From: Coriobacteriaceae bacterium
GTDB taxonomy: Bacteria; Actinomycetota; Coriobacteriia; Coriobacteriales; Coriobacteriaceae
DNA: 51,923 nucleotides
Assembly (NCBI GenBank): GCA_902363875.1
Contig: CABJBO010000012.1
Span: 1 to 51,923 of the forward strand
Reading direction: 5' to 3'
Shown here: piece after piece, positions 41,494 through 49,860 of the stretch
Position numbering within the stretch: position 1 is the stretch's first letter
Layout of the letters: each line of letters starts with the position of its first letter
The notes under the pieces: model-generated
The model's input: the letters and a program-made list of their open reading frames with translations, nothing else
Database searches by the model: none
Told to the model about the DNA's origin: nothing
Position numbers and translations under genes: made by a program

Positions 41494-42933
41494 CTAGTCC
41501 AGACGACGGGTCTGCGCCACGTGCTTGTACCAGTAGGCGCTCGCCTTGGGCGTGCGCTTTTGGGTCTCAAAGTCTACGTAGAAGAAGCCGTAGCGCTTGT
41601 TGTAGCCGTTGGTCCAGGAGAACTGGTCCTGCAGGCTCCACAGGAAGTAGCCGCCCACGTTGACGCCCACCTCCATGGCCTTAAGCAGCCAGCGCAGGTG
41701 CTGCTCGATGTAGTCGATGCGCGGCTGGTCGTCCACAAAGCCGTCCTTGTAGGGGTCCTTGTAGCCCATACCGTTTTCGGTAATGAAAATCTGCTTGTAG
41801 TTGGGGTAGCGCTGTTTAATGTAGACGAGCAGATCGAACAGACCCTCGGGATAGATGATCCAGTCCCAGTCGGTGGTGGGGATGCCGGGCTTGTTCACAT
41901 GCTCGCCAATGCCCTTGACGCGCCAGCGGCCGGTACCCTTCTCGCCCGTGCCGTTGTGGTGCAGGTCGTTCTCGCCGTCGTAGGCCTTGAGGAAACGGCA
42001 CTGGTAGTTGTTGACACCCAGGTAGTCGTTGTAGAGCGCGGCCTCGCGCATAATCTCGAGGTCCTTGTCCAGGATCTCGATGGTGCCGCCCGAGACGGCA
42101 GCCAGGCGGTTGGCGCACTCGAGGGTGTCGGGGGCATAGTCGCCGCGGAAGGTGGCGTCAAGCAGGAACTGGTTTTGCAGCACGTGCTCGTTGTTGGCGG
42201 CCTTGATGTCGGCGGGGTCGTTCTCGTTGAGCGGGTACTTGAACTCCAACGACTGAATGACGCCGATCTTGCCCTTAAAGCCGCCGTTGTGGAAGGCCAG
42301 CACAGCCTTGGCGTGGGCAAGCATCATGTTGTGCTCGCATTGGAAGGCCTCGGCCAGATGAGCTTTGACGCCGCCGGGGAAGGTGCCCTCGATGTAGGTG
42401 TTGGAGGCGTCAGCCCAGATCTCGTTAAAGGTGAACCAATAGGTCACCTGGTCAGCGTATTCCTTAAAGCAGAAGGTGGCAAAGTCCACAAAGGCGTCGA
42501 TGGTCTCGCGATTGAGGAAGTCGCCCTTCTCAAAGAGGGGCAGCGGCGTGTCAAAGTGATGCAGCGTGACAAACGGCTCAACGTGGTGCTTGTGGCACTC
42601 GGCAAAGAGATCGTGGTAGAACTGCACGCCCTCGGGGTTTACCTTGCCAGTACCCTCGGGGAAGATACGGCTCCAGGCGATGGAGAGGCGGATGCCGTTG
42701 ATGCCGAACTCCTCGCACAGCTCCAGATCGACGGGGTACTGGTTGTAGAAGTCGGAGGCGGGGTCGGGGGAGAAACGGCCCTGGGCCTCCAGGAAGTCGT
42801 CCCAGGCGACCTTGCCCTTTCCGTGGGTGCGGGTCTCGCCTTCTACCTGGTAGGCAGCGGTGGCGCCGCCAAAGACAAAGTCCTCGGGAAACTGCGCGGG
42901 CGGGTTGGTGACGCTGGCAGGGTTAACGGACAT
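41494..42933 (-). CDS. lacG: 6-phospho-beta-galactosidase (GH1)
   Basis: A 479-aa GH1 enzyme that hydrolyses lactose-6-phosphate, the product of PTS uptake, to glucose and galactose-6-phosphate. Acid/base E171 is in TFNEIW and the nucleophile E386 in ITENGMG. The phosphate-binding triad of LacG is present with exact spacing, S439 in FSW, K446 and Y448 in NGYNKRYG, which separates it from plain beta-glucosidases. It lies 66 bp after lacE on the minus strand, with an intercistronic hairpin between. Divergent LacI operators upstream of lacE probably control both. Confidence 0.95.
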   Translation of the reverse strand: MSVNPASVTNPPAQFPEDFVFGGATAAYQVEGETRTHGKGKVAWDDFLEAQGRFSPDPASDFYNQYPVDLELCEEFGINGIRLSIAWSRIFPEGTGKVNPEGVQFYHDLFAECHKHHVEPFVTLHHFDTPLPLFEKGDFLNRETIDAFVDFATFCFKEYADQVTYWFTFNEIWADASNTYIEGTFPGGVKAHLAEAFQCEHNMMLAHAKAVLAFHNGGFKGKIGVIQSLEFKYPLNENDPADIKAANNEHVLQNQFLLDATFRGDYAPDTLECANRLAAVSGGTIEILDKDLEIMREAALYNDYLGVNNYQCRFLKAYDGENDLHHNGTGEKGTGRWRVKGIGEHVNKPGIPTTDWDWIIYPEGLFDLLVYIKQRYPNYKQIFITENGMGYKDPYKDGFVDDQPRIDYIEQHLRWLLKAMEVGVNVGGYFLWSLQDQFSWTNGYNKRYGFFYVDFETQKRTPKASAYWYKHVAQTRRLD

Positions 42934-42957
42934 GATGATCCAATCGTTTAAATCGAA

Positions 42958-42989
42958 GGGCCAGCCGGTCTTGGATAGTCGGCTGGCCC
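42958..42989 (-). other. Hairpin between lacE and lacG
   Basis: A perfect 10-bp stem (GGGCCAGCCG with CGGCTGGCCC) has a 12-nt loop and no adequate T-run on the minus strand (TTCGATTT). Rather than full termination it may reduce lacG expression or protect the lacE mRNA end. Confidence 0.6.
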
Positions 42990-42999
42990 TAAGCGTTAC

Positions 43000-44769
43000 T
43001 TACTTCGACAGCTGCTCGCTCACAAAGGCGAGAGACTTGTCGCCGTTCTGGGAGAGCTCGATGTATTGCTTACCGCGGCAGGCGACGCACTTGTTGCCCA
43101 CGCGCTCGCAGTCCTTCTGCAGGTCGGCCAGGTAGCTGGCGGCCTGCGGGGCCAGGACGACCAGGTCAAAGTCGGGAAGCATGTCCACGTGGTTGCCATA
43201 GGCATCGGCGGCGGTCTCAAGATCGATGCCGCGCTCCTTGGCGGCCTTGGCCAGTGCGTTGGCGAGCAGGCCCGAAGTGCCGCCGCCCTGGCAGAGCACG
43301 AGTACGCGCTTGCCGTTGAGGTCGCTGGCGGCCGTAGCTTCGGTGGCGGCAGCAGCGGGGACAGCGTCGGTCTTTACGACCTCGGCAGCGGCGCCGGCGG
43401 CAACACTCTTGGCGTCGGCCTTACCCTGGAAGGCGTCGTTGAGCTTGGCGGCCTTCTCGGCGTTCTTGGCGGCGAGCTCCTCCTGGGAGATCTCGGCCTC
43501 CTCGGCGCACTTCTGGGCGTCATAGGCACGGAAGAACGGGTAGTACAGGGCAAAGTCGATGACTAGGATGATGGCGAGCATCACAAAGGCGAGCGGCTGG
43601 AAGCCCAGGCCCATGATGGTGCCGATGGGGCCGGGGACGGTCCAGGGCAGGGTGTACATAAAGCCGTTCATGCCCAAGAAGTCGATAAAGACCTTGAGGA
43701 TCCAGATGTTGGCGATCGGGGCAAAGACAAACGGGACAAAGAAGACGGGGTTGAGCACGATAGGCGCGGCGAACAGCAGCGGCTCGTTGACGGCAAAGCA
43801 CACGGGGACGATGGCTGCTTTGCCGACGGCGCGCATCTCCTGGGACTTGGCCAGGAAGCAGAACATAAAGACCAGGACGAGCGTGGCGCCGGTGCCGCCC
43901 ATGCAGACGACGAAGTACTGGGCTCCCTGCGTCAGGACGGCGGTGGCGTGCTCGCCGGCCTGGAATGCAGCCAGGTTGTCGGTCATGTTGGCAACGAGAG
44001 CGGCGGCGATGGCGGGCTCGACGATCGAGGGGCCGTGGACGCCGACGAACCAGAAGAGGCTCATAGCGCCGTAGATCACAGCGAGGCCGATATAGCCGTC
44101 GGCGGCGGTGAACAGGGGCTGGAACACCTGGATGACGCCCTGGGCAAAGCAGAAGCCAAAGGCAGCGCGGAAGACGATGTCAAAGACCCAAAAGACGGTG
44201 ATGCAGACGGAGAAGGGGATGATGTCCTTAAAGGTCTGCGAGATGTTGGGCGGAACCTGCTCGGGCATCTTGACGGTGATGTTGCGCTTAATGAAGAACT
44301 TGTAGATGATGCCGGTCACAAACGCAGCGATAAAGGCGGTCAACAGGCCTTTGGAACCAAGGTAGGTGGTGTTGAAGCCGCTGGCAGCATCCGTGGCGAT
44401 CGTGTCGCTCGAAAGGAGCAAGAAGCCGATGATGGCTGCGCACATGCACGAGATGAAGTTGATCTGGTTGTTCTTGGGTAGATCGCGGTTCTGGGCGTCG
44501 GCGAAGTGCTTGGCCGTGGTGGCGGCGCAGGCGATGGCCAGAATGCCCATGGAGTAGTTGTAGCACTTCCACAGGGCGTTGTTGATGTCATCGGGCCAGT
44601 AGAAACCCCAGATGTTGGGGACCGAGGCTACCAGGCAGAAGATGGACGAGAAGATGATGATGGGGATGACGGAGATAAAGCCGTCGCGGATCGCCTTGAG
44701 GTACTTGTTGCGGGCGATCGCGTTGAAAAAGGGCTGGCCCTTTTCGATGATGGCGATGAGTTGCTCCAT
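43000..44769 (-). CDS. lacE: Lactose-specific PTS EIICB (LacE)
   Basis: A 589-aa membrane permease of the lactose/cellobiose PTS. An N-terminal EIIC channel of roughly ten membrane segments (about 1-420, with VGVHGPSIVEPAIAAAL and NEPLLFAAPIVLNP) is joined by an Ala-rich linker to a C-terminal EIIB domain. The phosphorylatable cysteine is VLVLCQGGGTSG (about C493). It accepts phosphate from LacF (46346). The IICB fusion and size match LacE of lactic bacteria. Its start lies opposite the LacI gene with paired operators between them. Confidence 0.95.
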   Translation of the reverse strand: MEQLIAIIEKGQPFFNAIARNKYLKAIRDGFISVIPIIIFSSIFCLVASVPNIWGFYWPDDINNALWKCYNYSMGILAIACAATTAKHFADAQNRDLPKNNQINFISCMCAAIIGFLLLSSDTIATDAASGFNTTYLGSKGLLTAFIAAFVTGIIYKFFIKRNITVKMPEQVPPNISQTFKDIIPFSVCITVFWVFDIVFRAAFGFCFAQGVIQVFQPLFTAADGYIGLAVIYGAMSLFWFVGVHGPSIVEPAIAAALVANMTDNLAAFQAGEHATAVLTQGAQYFVVCMGGTGATLVLVFMFCFLAKSQEMRAVGKAAIVPVCFAVNEPLLFAAPIVLNPVFFVPFVFAPIANIWILKVFIDFLGMNGFMYTLPWTVPGPIGTIMGLGFQPLAFVMLAIILVIDFALYYPFFRAYDAQKCAEEAEISQEELAAKNAEKAAKLNDAFQGKADAKSVAAGAAAEVVKTDAVPAAAATEATAASDLNGKRVLVLCQGGGTSGLLANALAKAAKERGIDLETAADAYGNHVDMLPDFDLVVLAPQAASYLADLQKDCERVGNKCVACRGKQYIELSQNGDKSLAFVSEQLSK

Positions 44770-44830
44770 GCAATGCTCCTAAGAGTCGGTGGGTTAGCAA
44801 CGATGGTAGCTTTTGACGTTCGGTTGCCAA

Positions 44831-44967
44831 AATGTTGACGTTGCCATTTTGCGGCACAAAAAAAGACGCGAACCGGTGGCCCTTGTGCCTGTGGACCGTC
44901 GATTCCTTGCGCGTAAACGTTTGAGCCGCCCGGTGGCTCTGTGTTTGCACAATGGCAACGTTAACAT
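44831..44967. promoter_or_regulatory. LacI-type operator pair in the lacE/lacI gap
   Basis: AATGTTGACGTTGCCATT (44831-44848) recurs inverted at 44950-44967 (AATGGCAACGTTAACATT; its complement differs at one of 18 positions). The centre AACGTT is a LacI-family half-site pattern, and AAACGTTT (44915-44922) is a third candidate between them. TGAACGGT (45007) is a separate box. The divergent LacI regulator is the obvious binder. Confidence 0.75.
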
Positions 44968-45126
44968 TTGGGCGACAAAAGCCGCTCGGGGAAGCAGAGT
45001 TGTCGGTGAACGGTAGGTTTTGGGTGGTAAGCGTATCGTTGGGGAGGCGTTGGATATACTTAAAGGTGTTCAAAATGACTGCGCAGGATGTCTTCAATGG
45101 CATCGTTGACATAGAAAGATCGACCT

Positions 45127-46131
45127 ATGGCCGCTGTTAAAAAATCGGTTTCCGTTAAGGACGTGGCGCGTCTCGCGGGCGTCTCGGAGCAGACAGTCTC
45201 GCGTACGGTGCACGATTCGCCCAGCGTGCGCCTCGAGACCAAGGAGCGCGTGCGCGCCGCCATGCGCGAGCTGGGGTATCGCCCCAATTTTGCCGGTCGA
45301 TCGCTGCGCCGCGGCAAGTTTAAGACCGTCGGCGTCGCCATGTTCAACATTACCGGCACCGGCAACCTCGACCGTATGGAGGGCTTTGCCGCCGCGGCCG
45401 ACAAACATGGCTATGCCATCACCCTCACTAAAGTAGACGGGCATCCGTATACCCTCGAGAGCGCATCGTCGCGCATGAGCGCGCTGCCGGTGGATGGCAT
45501 GGTTGTGATCATGAATCGCATGCCGGCGGACTTTGGCACCTTCGAGCCGCTGCCCGGTATGCAGACGGTGCTCGTTACCATGCTGGAGCACCCGCTCTGT
45601 TCAACAGTCGATAACGACCAGTTCGATTGCTCGCGCCAGGTGGTCGAGTACCTGCTGGAGCAGGGGCACAAGACCGTGCACTTTATCTCGTGCCCCGAGC
45701 GCTCGCTTTCGGGCATGCGTCGCGAGGAGGGCTGGCGCGAGACATTGCGCGCGCATGGTATTGAGCCGCCGCGACTCGTCCGTGGCGATTGGACGGCACA
45801 GAGCGGATATGCCGCCGGCCAGGTGCTTGCGGACGATTCGAACTGCACAGCCATTTATGCTTCCAACGATGCCATGGCCTACGGCTGCATTCGCGGGCTC
45901 GAGTCGCGCGGGAAGCACGTGCCCCAGGACGTAAGCGTGGTGGGTGTTGACGATAGTTTGGGCGATATCGTGCCCGATCGTCGCCTGACTACGGTGCGCT
46001 TTGACAACAAGCGCGTCGGCATGTGGGCGGTCGACAAGATTGCCGGCGCCGAGGGCGCTGCACCCGGTGTGGAGCACATGCTGTTTCCGGGTGTGCTCGT
46101 CGAGGGCGATACGGTGCGCGATATACGCTAG
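45127..46131 (+). CDS. LacI-family transcriptional regulator
   Basis: A 334-aa LacI/GalR repressor. The N-terminal HTH KDVARLAGVSEQTVSRTVHD (about 11-30) and hinge are followed by a periplasmic-binding-like sensor domain with IYASNDAMAYGCI and VVGVDDSLGDIVPD. It is divergent from lacE-lacG, with a matched inverted operator pair in the gap, so it probably represses lacEG and itself. An upstream TATACT (45055-45060) is a possible -10. The effector is unknown; galactose, lactose or a phosphorylated form are candidates. Confidence 0.93.
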   Translation: MAAVKKSVSVKDVARLAGVSEQTVSRTVHDSPSVRLETKERVRAAMRELGYRPNFAGRSLRRGKFKTVGVAMFNITGTGNLDRMEGFAAAADKHGYAITLTKVDGHPYTLESASSRMSALPVDGMVVIMNRMPADFGTFEPLPGMQTVLVTMLEHPLCSTVDNDQFDCSRQVVEYLLEQGHKTVHFISCPERSLSGMRREEGWRETLRAHGIEPPRLVRGDWTAQSGYAAGQVLADDSNCTAIYASNDAMAYGCIRGLESRGKHVPQDVSVVGVDDSLGDIVPDRRLTTVRFDNKRVGMWAVDKIAGAEGAAPGVEHMLFPGVLVEGDTVRDIR

Positions 46132-46162
46132 GGTGCGGACCTGTTTGGGTTGCCGCTAATTG

Positions 46163-46220
46163 TGTTTGAGAATGTTCAGATTGGTTTAAAAACCGTTCAC
46201 GGGTGAAAAGCAACCGTTCA
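46163..46220 (+). promoter_or_regulatory. Upstream boxes of lacF (TGTTY pair and ACCGTTCA pair)
   Basis: TGTTTGAGAA-TGTTCAGATT (46163-46182) matches the DeoR-type phased pair. ACCGTTCA occurs at 46192 and again at 46213, 21 nt apart, the same spacing as the ACCGCTGA/ACCGTTCA pair before the first PTS operon. A TTCACGGGTGAA palindrome lies between. Confidence 0.55.
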
Positions 46221-46345
46221 TAGCTCGAAATTACGTTTTGCGCTGTTCTTTTTTGTTTGAATGTTAATGTTCCTGCCATACACAGCGCAGCGCGTATGCC
46301 CGGACGCGATGCTCTCCGTTGGTTCATATGTGAAAGGAACGCAAT

Positions 46346-46684
46346 ATGGCAACCAAAGAAGAAATCTCGATGGTTGGATTTGAGATTGTCGCATACGCGG
46401 GCGACGCCCAGACCGATCTGCTTGCAGCGCTCGATGCTGCTCGCGAGGGTGATTTTGAGAAGGCCGAGCAGCTGCACAAGGATGCCAGCGATGCACTTAT
46501 CGGCGCCCACGACACGCAGACCAAGCTGCTTTCGCAGGAGGCCGGCGGCGGCGAGATGGAGATGACCTTCATCATGGCTCACGCTCAGGACACTCTCATG
46601 ACCACCATGATCCTGGAGAAGCAGACCCGCTTTACCATCGATGCCTATAAGCGCATCGCCGCACTCGAGGCTAAGCTCGCCTAA
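46346..46684 (+). CDS. lacF: Lactose-specific PTS EIIA (LacF)
   Basis: A 112-aa EIIA of the lactose/cellobiose PTS, a helical trimer that carries phosphate from HPr to LacE. The phosphorylated histidine is in FIMAHAQDTLM (H79), as expected for LacF (H78 in the lactic bacteria). AAAGGAA precedes ATG 46346. It is transcribed away from lacEG under its own upstream boxes and ended by a terminator. The LacI gene lies just upstream; a separate promoter for lacF is suggested by the boxes. Confidence 0.93.
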   Translation: MATKEEISMVGFEIVAYAGDAQTDLLAALDAAREGDFEKAEQLHKDASDALIGAHDTQTKLLSQEAGGGEMEMTFIMAHAQDTLMTTMILEKQTRFTIDAYKRIAALEAKLA

Positions 46685-46711
46685 CGAGCTCTCACAACCA
46701 AGTCCCCTTCC

Positions 46712-46745
46712 AAAAGCTCTGCCGCTACCCGCGGCAGGGCTTTTC
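46712..46745 (+). terminator. Terminator of lacF
   Basis: The stem AAAAGCTCTGCCGC with GCGGCAGGGCTTTT (one mismatch, loop TACCC) runs straight into a T-tract. Confidence 0.88.
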
Positions 46746-46751
46746 TGTTTA

Positions 46752-46802
46752 CCCGGCACTTGGGGACGTTCCTTATCTGCCGGCAGTTTGGGACACTCCT
46801 GC
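46752..46802. repeat. Dispersed palindrome, copy 3 (GACGTTCCTT family)
   Basis: CCGGCACTTGGGGACGTTCC is followed by CTGCCGGCAGTTTGGGACA and GCC. It is more degenerate than the 7539 and 8658 copies, but shares the CCGGCAGTT arms and the GACGTTCCTT core. Confidence 0.6.
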
Positions 46803-46878
46803 CATGCATTCGATCCTTTGAGGATGGAAGAAACCGGGTCATTAGGTTTGCTGCGGTGCCGACTCGGTCTGTCGGTTA

Positions 46879-47032
46879 CAAAACTATGCCGGTTTACTAC
46901 GATGAATCGCATTCTTTCAACTATGGAAAGAACAGCGTTATCAAAGCCGCAGGTAGAAAGCTTGTCATTTTCTGCTAATAGCAAATGTGGTCGGTCCTAT
47001 CGGTTTTATCGTAGTAAACCGGCATAGTTTTG
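46879..47032. repeat. 154-bp element with perfect 25-bp terminal inverted repeats
   Basis: 46879-46903 and 47008-47032 are exact inverted complements, beginning CAAAACTATGCCGG. The 104-bp interior has no gene. This may be a miniature inverted-repeat element or a large stem-loop. It lies between the lacF terminator and the membrane protein at 47149 and could contribute a transcript boundary. Confidence 0.75.
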
Positions 47033-47148
47033 AAATGGCACTATTCGACTAGCAGCGTTATGGAGCTTCTGCACGCCCTCCCGTTCGGTTTTTCGATGGG
47101 TGGGTATACTTTCCACCGCAATACAGGCCGGAATGAGGAGGCATCCAA

Positions 47149-48162
47149 ATGCCGGATAACGGGTCAATACAAAAAAGAGACGCGCACGAGATGGCTCATG
47201 GGCGTCCTGTCCAGATAACCGAGCACACGACGGTAACCGAGCTGCAGCCCAGCCTGTCCGATGTCGTGTGCGCAAACAAAAAGCTGCAGATTGGCTTTAT
47301 CGTTGCACTCGTGGTACTGGCGCTGCTGTCGGGCTTTGTGGCTCGTCCGCATTTTGCCGATACCAAAACATGGGACTCCACCATCGAGGTCATCGACCAA
47401 AAGAAGGGCAACGTTTTGGCGCTCACGACCTCGTGCGTGGCGCTGTCTGCGGGCATTACCGCGCTGCCGGGTGATACGGGAACGCCGGTTGCCGAGCAGC
47501 TCGCGCAGCTTTCGGGTAACTTGGGCATCGTGCTTGCCGTGCTCTACCTAGAGAAATATTTGCTCACGATTTTGTGGTCGGTTGGCTTGGGCATCTTAAT
47601 CCCGTTTGCGCTGGTGCTCTTTGCGGTCTCGCTTGGCATTCACGGACGCTGGAGCACGAGCGCTGTCCTGCGCCGCGTGGCGACCCGCGTGCTGGTGGTT
47701 GCCGTGATCGGCATGGCCTTGGTGCCTGCAAGCGTATGGGTGTCGCAAAAGGTCGACGAGACGTATCGGGTGAGCATCGAAGCGGCCGAGCAAAAGGCGG
47801 CCGACGCTGCGGGTGCGGCAGACGGCAATAGCTCCAAAACGAGCAAGAAAAAGTCCGAGTCCACAGAATCCAAGAACGTGCTTGAGCAGCTTGCCGACGG
47901 TGCCTCGGGTCTTGTCGCGTCGGTGACCAACGGCGCCAAACAGATGACCGATGAGATTGTGCAACAGGTGACCGATCTGATCGAAGGCGTCATCGTGATG
48001 ATTGTGACTTCGTGCGTTATTCCATTGCTGGTGCTCGCGGCGTTTCTGTGGCTGGGGCACACGCTGCTGGGGATCGATATTTCCGGCCCGGCGAACTATT
48101 TAACGGGACGTTTTCTGAGCGCTCCGTCCAAACATGCCAAGAAGAGCGGGCAGTCTGAGTAG
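47149..48162 (+). CDS. Unknown polytopic membrane protein
   Basis: A 337-aa membrane protein with no family I recognise. Hydrophobic segments lie near 47-66, 125-165 and 180-200 and at about 280-305. A central hydrophilic stretch (about 205-265) is rich in Ala, Lys and Ser and probably disordered or coiled (AEQKAADAAGAADGNSSK), and the C-terminus is basic. GAGGAGG precedes ATG 47149, and TATACT (47105-47110) is a plausible -10. It sits inside the lactose locus but has no obvious sugar link. Confidence 0.7.
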   Translation: MPDNGSIQKRDAHEMAHGRPVQITEHTTVTELQPSLSDVVCANKKLQIGFIVALVVLALLSGFVARPHFADTKTWDSTIEVIDQKKGNVLALTTSCVALSAGITALPGDTGTPVAEQLAQLSGNLGIVLAVLYLEKYLLTILWSVGLGILIPFALVLFAVSLGIHGRWSTSAVLRRVATRVLVVAVIGMALVPASVWVSQKVDETYRVSIEAAEQKAADAAGAADGNSSKTSKKKSESTESKNVLEQLADGASGLVASVTNGAKQMTDEIVQQVTDLIEGVIVMIVTSCVIPLLVLAAFLWLGHTLLGIDISGPANYLTGRFLSAPSKHAKKSGQSE

Positions 48163-48196
48163 GCGGCAAAGCGATCTTTGGAAGATCAACCGTAAG

Positions 48197-48235
48197 AAGG
48201 GCGGCCGAGACACGTTCTCGGCCGCCCTTTTGTTT
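48197..48235 (+). terminator. Terminator of the membrane-protein gene
   Basis: A perfect 14-bp stem AAGGGCGGCCGAGA with TCTCGGCCGCCCTT (loop 5) is followed by a T-run. Confidence 0.92.
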
Positions 48236-48301
48236 GTTGAACACATGGTCGCTACGTCTGCGCCGGGCTCAAACGGTCGGCAATCAACCGTAAACGGTAT
48301 T

Positions 48302-48374
48302 TGTTCAAAAAAGAACAAAGTTAAACAAATAATGGTTGCAACCTATGTTCGAATGTGTTCAAATAAACATGAAC
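48302..48374 (+). promoter_or_regulatory. lacA upstream operator cluster (TGTTC boxes)
   Basis: The perfect palindrome TGTTC-AAAAAA-GAACA (48302-48317) is followed by the phased pair TGTTCGAATG-TGTTCAAATA (48346-48365) and the partial palindrome GTTCAAATAAACATGAAC (48357-48374). The pair repeats the pattern before the DeoR gene and lacF. These boxes lie about 100-170 bp before lacA and are likely the operator of the lacA-lacB unit. Confidence 0.6.
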
Positions 48375-48469
48375 AGTGAAGAACCGCACATTCAGATGCC
48401 CGGACCTGAGCGCGATTCAACACTTCCAAACAGAAACTACGCACCTGCGTATCTCTCAAGGAGGATGTC

Positions 48470-48898
48470 ATGAGGGTTGTAATCGCTTCCGATGCCGACG
48501 GTATGTCGATGAAGGAGTCCATCAAGGAGATGCTCATCGCTGACGGTCACGAGGTCGTCGACTATTCCGAGACCCCTGCTGCGGACTTTGTCGATTCCGC
48601 GACCGCCGTTGCCAAGGACCTGCTGGAGCACAAGGATTCCCAGGGCTTCGCATTCGATAAGTACGGCGTCGGCTCCTATATGGCCGCCGTCAAGATCAAG
48701 GGCATGGTCGTCGCCAACATTTCCGACGAGCGTTCCGCCTACATGACCCGCGAGCACAACGGCTCGCGCATGGTCACCATGGGCCCGGGCGTTGTGGGCA
48801 CCGAGGTCGCCAAGAAGATCGCCCGCGAGTTCCTGCGCGCCCAGTACGCCGGCGGCCGTCACCAGATCCGTGTCGACATGCTCAACAAGATGGCCTAA
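48470..48898 (+). CDS. lacA: Galactose-6-phosphate isomerase subunit LacA
   Basis: LacA (142 aa) of the heteromeric LacAB isomerase that converts galactose-6-P to tagatose-6-P, the first step after LacG. It has the RpiB/LacAB fold with VVIASDADGMSMKESI, VGSYMAAVKIKGMV and the MTREHNGSRMVTMGPGVVG stretch. The size is the LacA size in lactic bacteria. AAGGAGG precedes ATG 48470, and lacB follows after 63 bp. Confidence 0.93.
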   Translation: MRVVIASDADGMSMKESIKEMLIADGHEVVDYSETPAADFVDSATAVAKDLLEHKDSQGFAFDKYGVGSYMAAVKIKGMVVANISDERSAYMTREHNGSRMVTMGPGVVGTEVAKKIAREFLRAQYAGGRHQIRVDMLNKMA

Positions 48899-48961
48899 CG
48901 AGAGCCACCGAGAACTCGAACTTCTATCTCAACTTGTGAATTCAGACGAAAGGACGTTCTG

Positions 48962-49486
48962 ATGAAGAAGACCATCGCAATCGGTTGCGACCATATCGTT
49001 ACGGACGAGAAGATCTATCTGGCCGACCGCCTGGAGCAGGCTGGCTACAAGGTGCTCGACTGCGGCACCTACAGCCACACCCGTACGCACTATCCCATCT
49101 ACGGTAAGGCCGTGGGCGAGGCTGTTGCCAGCGGCAAGGCCGACTTTGGCGTGGCCCTGTGCGGCACCGGCATCGGCATCACCAACGCCGTCAACAAGGT
49201 TCCCGGCGCTCGCTGCGCCCTGGTTCGCGACATGACCTCTGCCCTGTATGCCCGTCGCGAGCTCAACGCCAACATCGTGGGCTTTGGCGGCAAGATCACC
49301 GGCGAGTTCCTGATGGCCGATATCATGCTTGCCTTCCTGGAGGAGCCCTACGAGAAGACTCCCGAGCACGACGCCCTGATTGCCAAGATCGACGCCTGCA
49401 ATAAGGCCGACGCCGAGGCTCAGGCTGACCCGCACTTCTTTGACGAGTTCCTCGAGAAGTGGGACCGCGGCGAGTATCACGACTAA
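48962..49486 (+). CDS. lacB: Galactose-6-phosphate isomerase subunit LacB
   Basis: LacB (174 aa), the partner subunit of LacA, with the catalytic cysteine and histidine candidates in [19 protein letters not shown] and [10 protein letters not shown]. The ending [18 protein letters not shown] is typical of LacB. It completes Gal6P to tagatose-6-P conversion; the LacC at 50796 continues to the bisphosphate. GAAAGGACG precedes ATG 48962. Confidence 0.94.
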   Translation: MKKTIAIGCDHIVTDEKIYLADRLEQAGYKVLDCGTYSHTRTHYPIYGKAVGEAVASGKADFGVALCGTGIGITNAVNKVPGARCALVRDMTSALYARRELNANIVGFGGKITGEFLMADIMLAFLEEPYEKTPEHDALIAKIDACNKADAEAQADPHFFDEFLEKWDRGEYHD

Positions 49487-49860
49487 GGGGGTTCCGGCGT
49501 TTTAACAAACGCCGGACCGGTCGACGCTGCGAAGCCATCTGGCGGGCAATCTGCCGCTCAGCTTCGACGGCATGACCAGAAGGTCAATGCCGTCTCGCTT
49601 CACGGCACCTTGCCTCGCCAGCTGGCTTCTCGCTGATGTCTGAGTGACCTGTGGGGTTACCGCTGTTGTTGCGAAGCGTTCTGGTATGGCAAGTTGCTCC
49701 GATAACACGTTTGCTTGCTTGGCTTGAGTGCTTCGTTTTGGCGGCCCCCGGCATTCTGCAGCTTTTCAATTGACGGCTCGCGTTTCTGTGAGGGGGCGCG
49801 GGCCGGTTTTCTATCAGCCCCACTGACTTGGCGGGCTGTCGTAAGAAAGGGAAGGCTCCT
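49487..49860 (+). other. 374-bp spacer before lacX copy 2: hairpin and weak repeat
   Basis: Just after lacB is a 10-bp perfect stem TCCGGCGTTT/AAACGCCGGA (49493-49516) without a T-run. CTGCGAAGCCATCTGG (about 49527) and TTGCGAAGCGTTCTGG (about 49669) form an imperfect direct repeat 142 nt apart. No gene, tRNA or clear promoter is visible. A processed leader or small RNA is possible but unsupported. Confidence 0.4.

Noticed and set aside
41446..42951. Long plus-strand frame opposite lacG
   Set aside because: Mirror image of the GH1 gene, with no family resemblance or ribosome-binding site.
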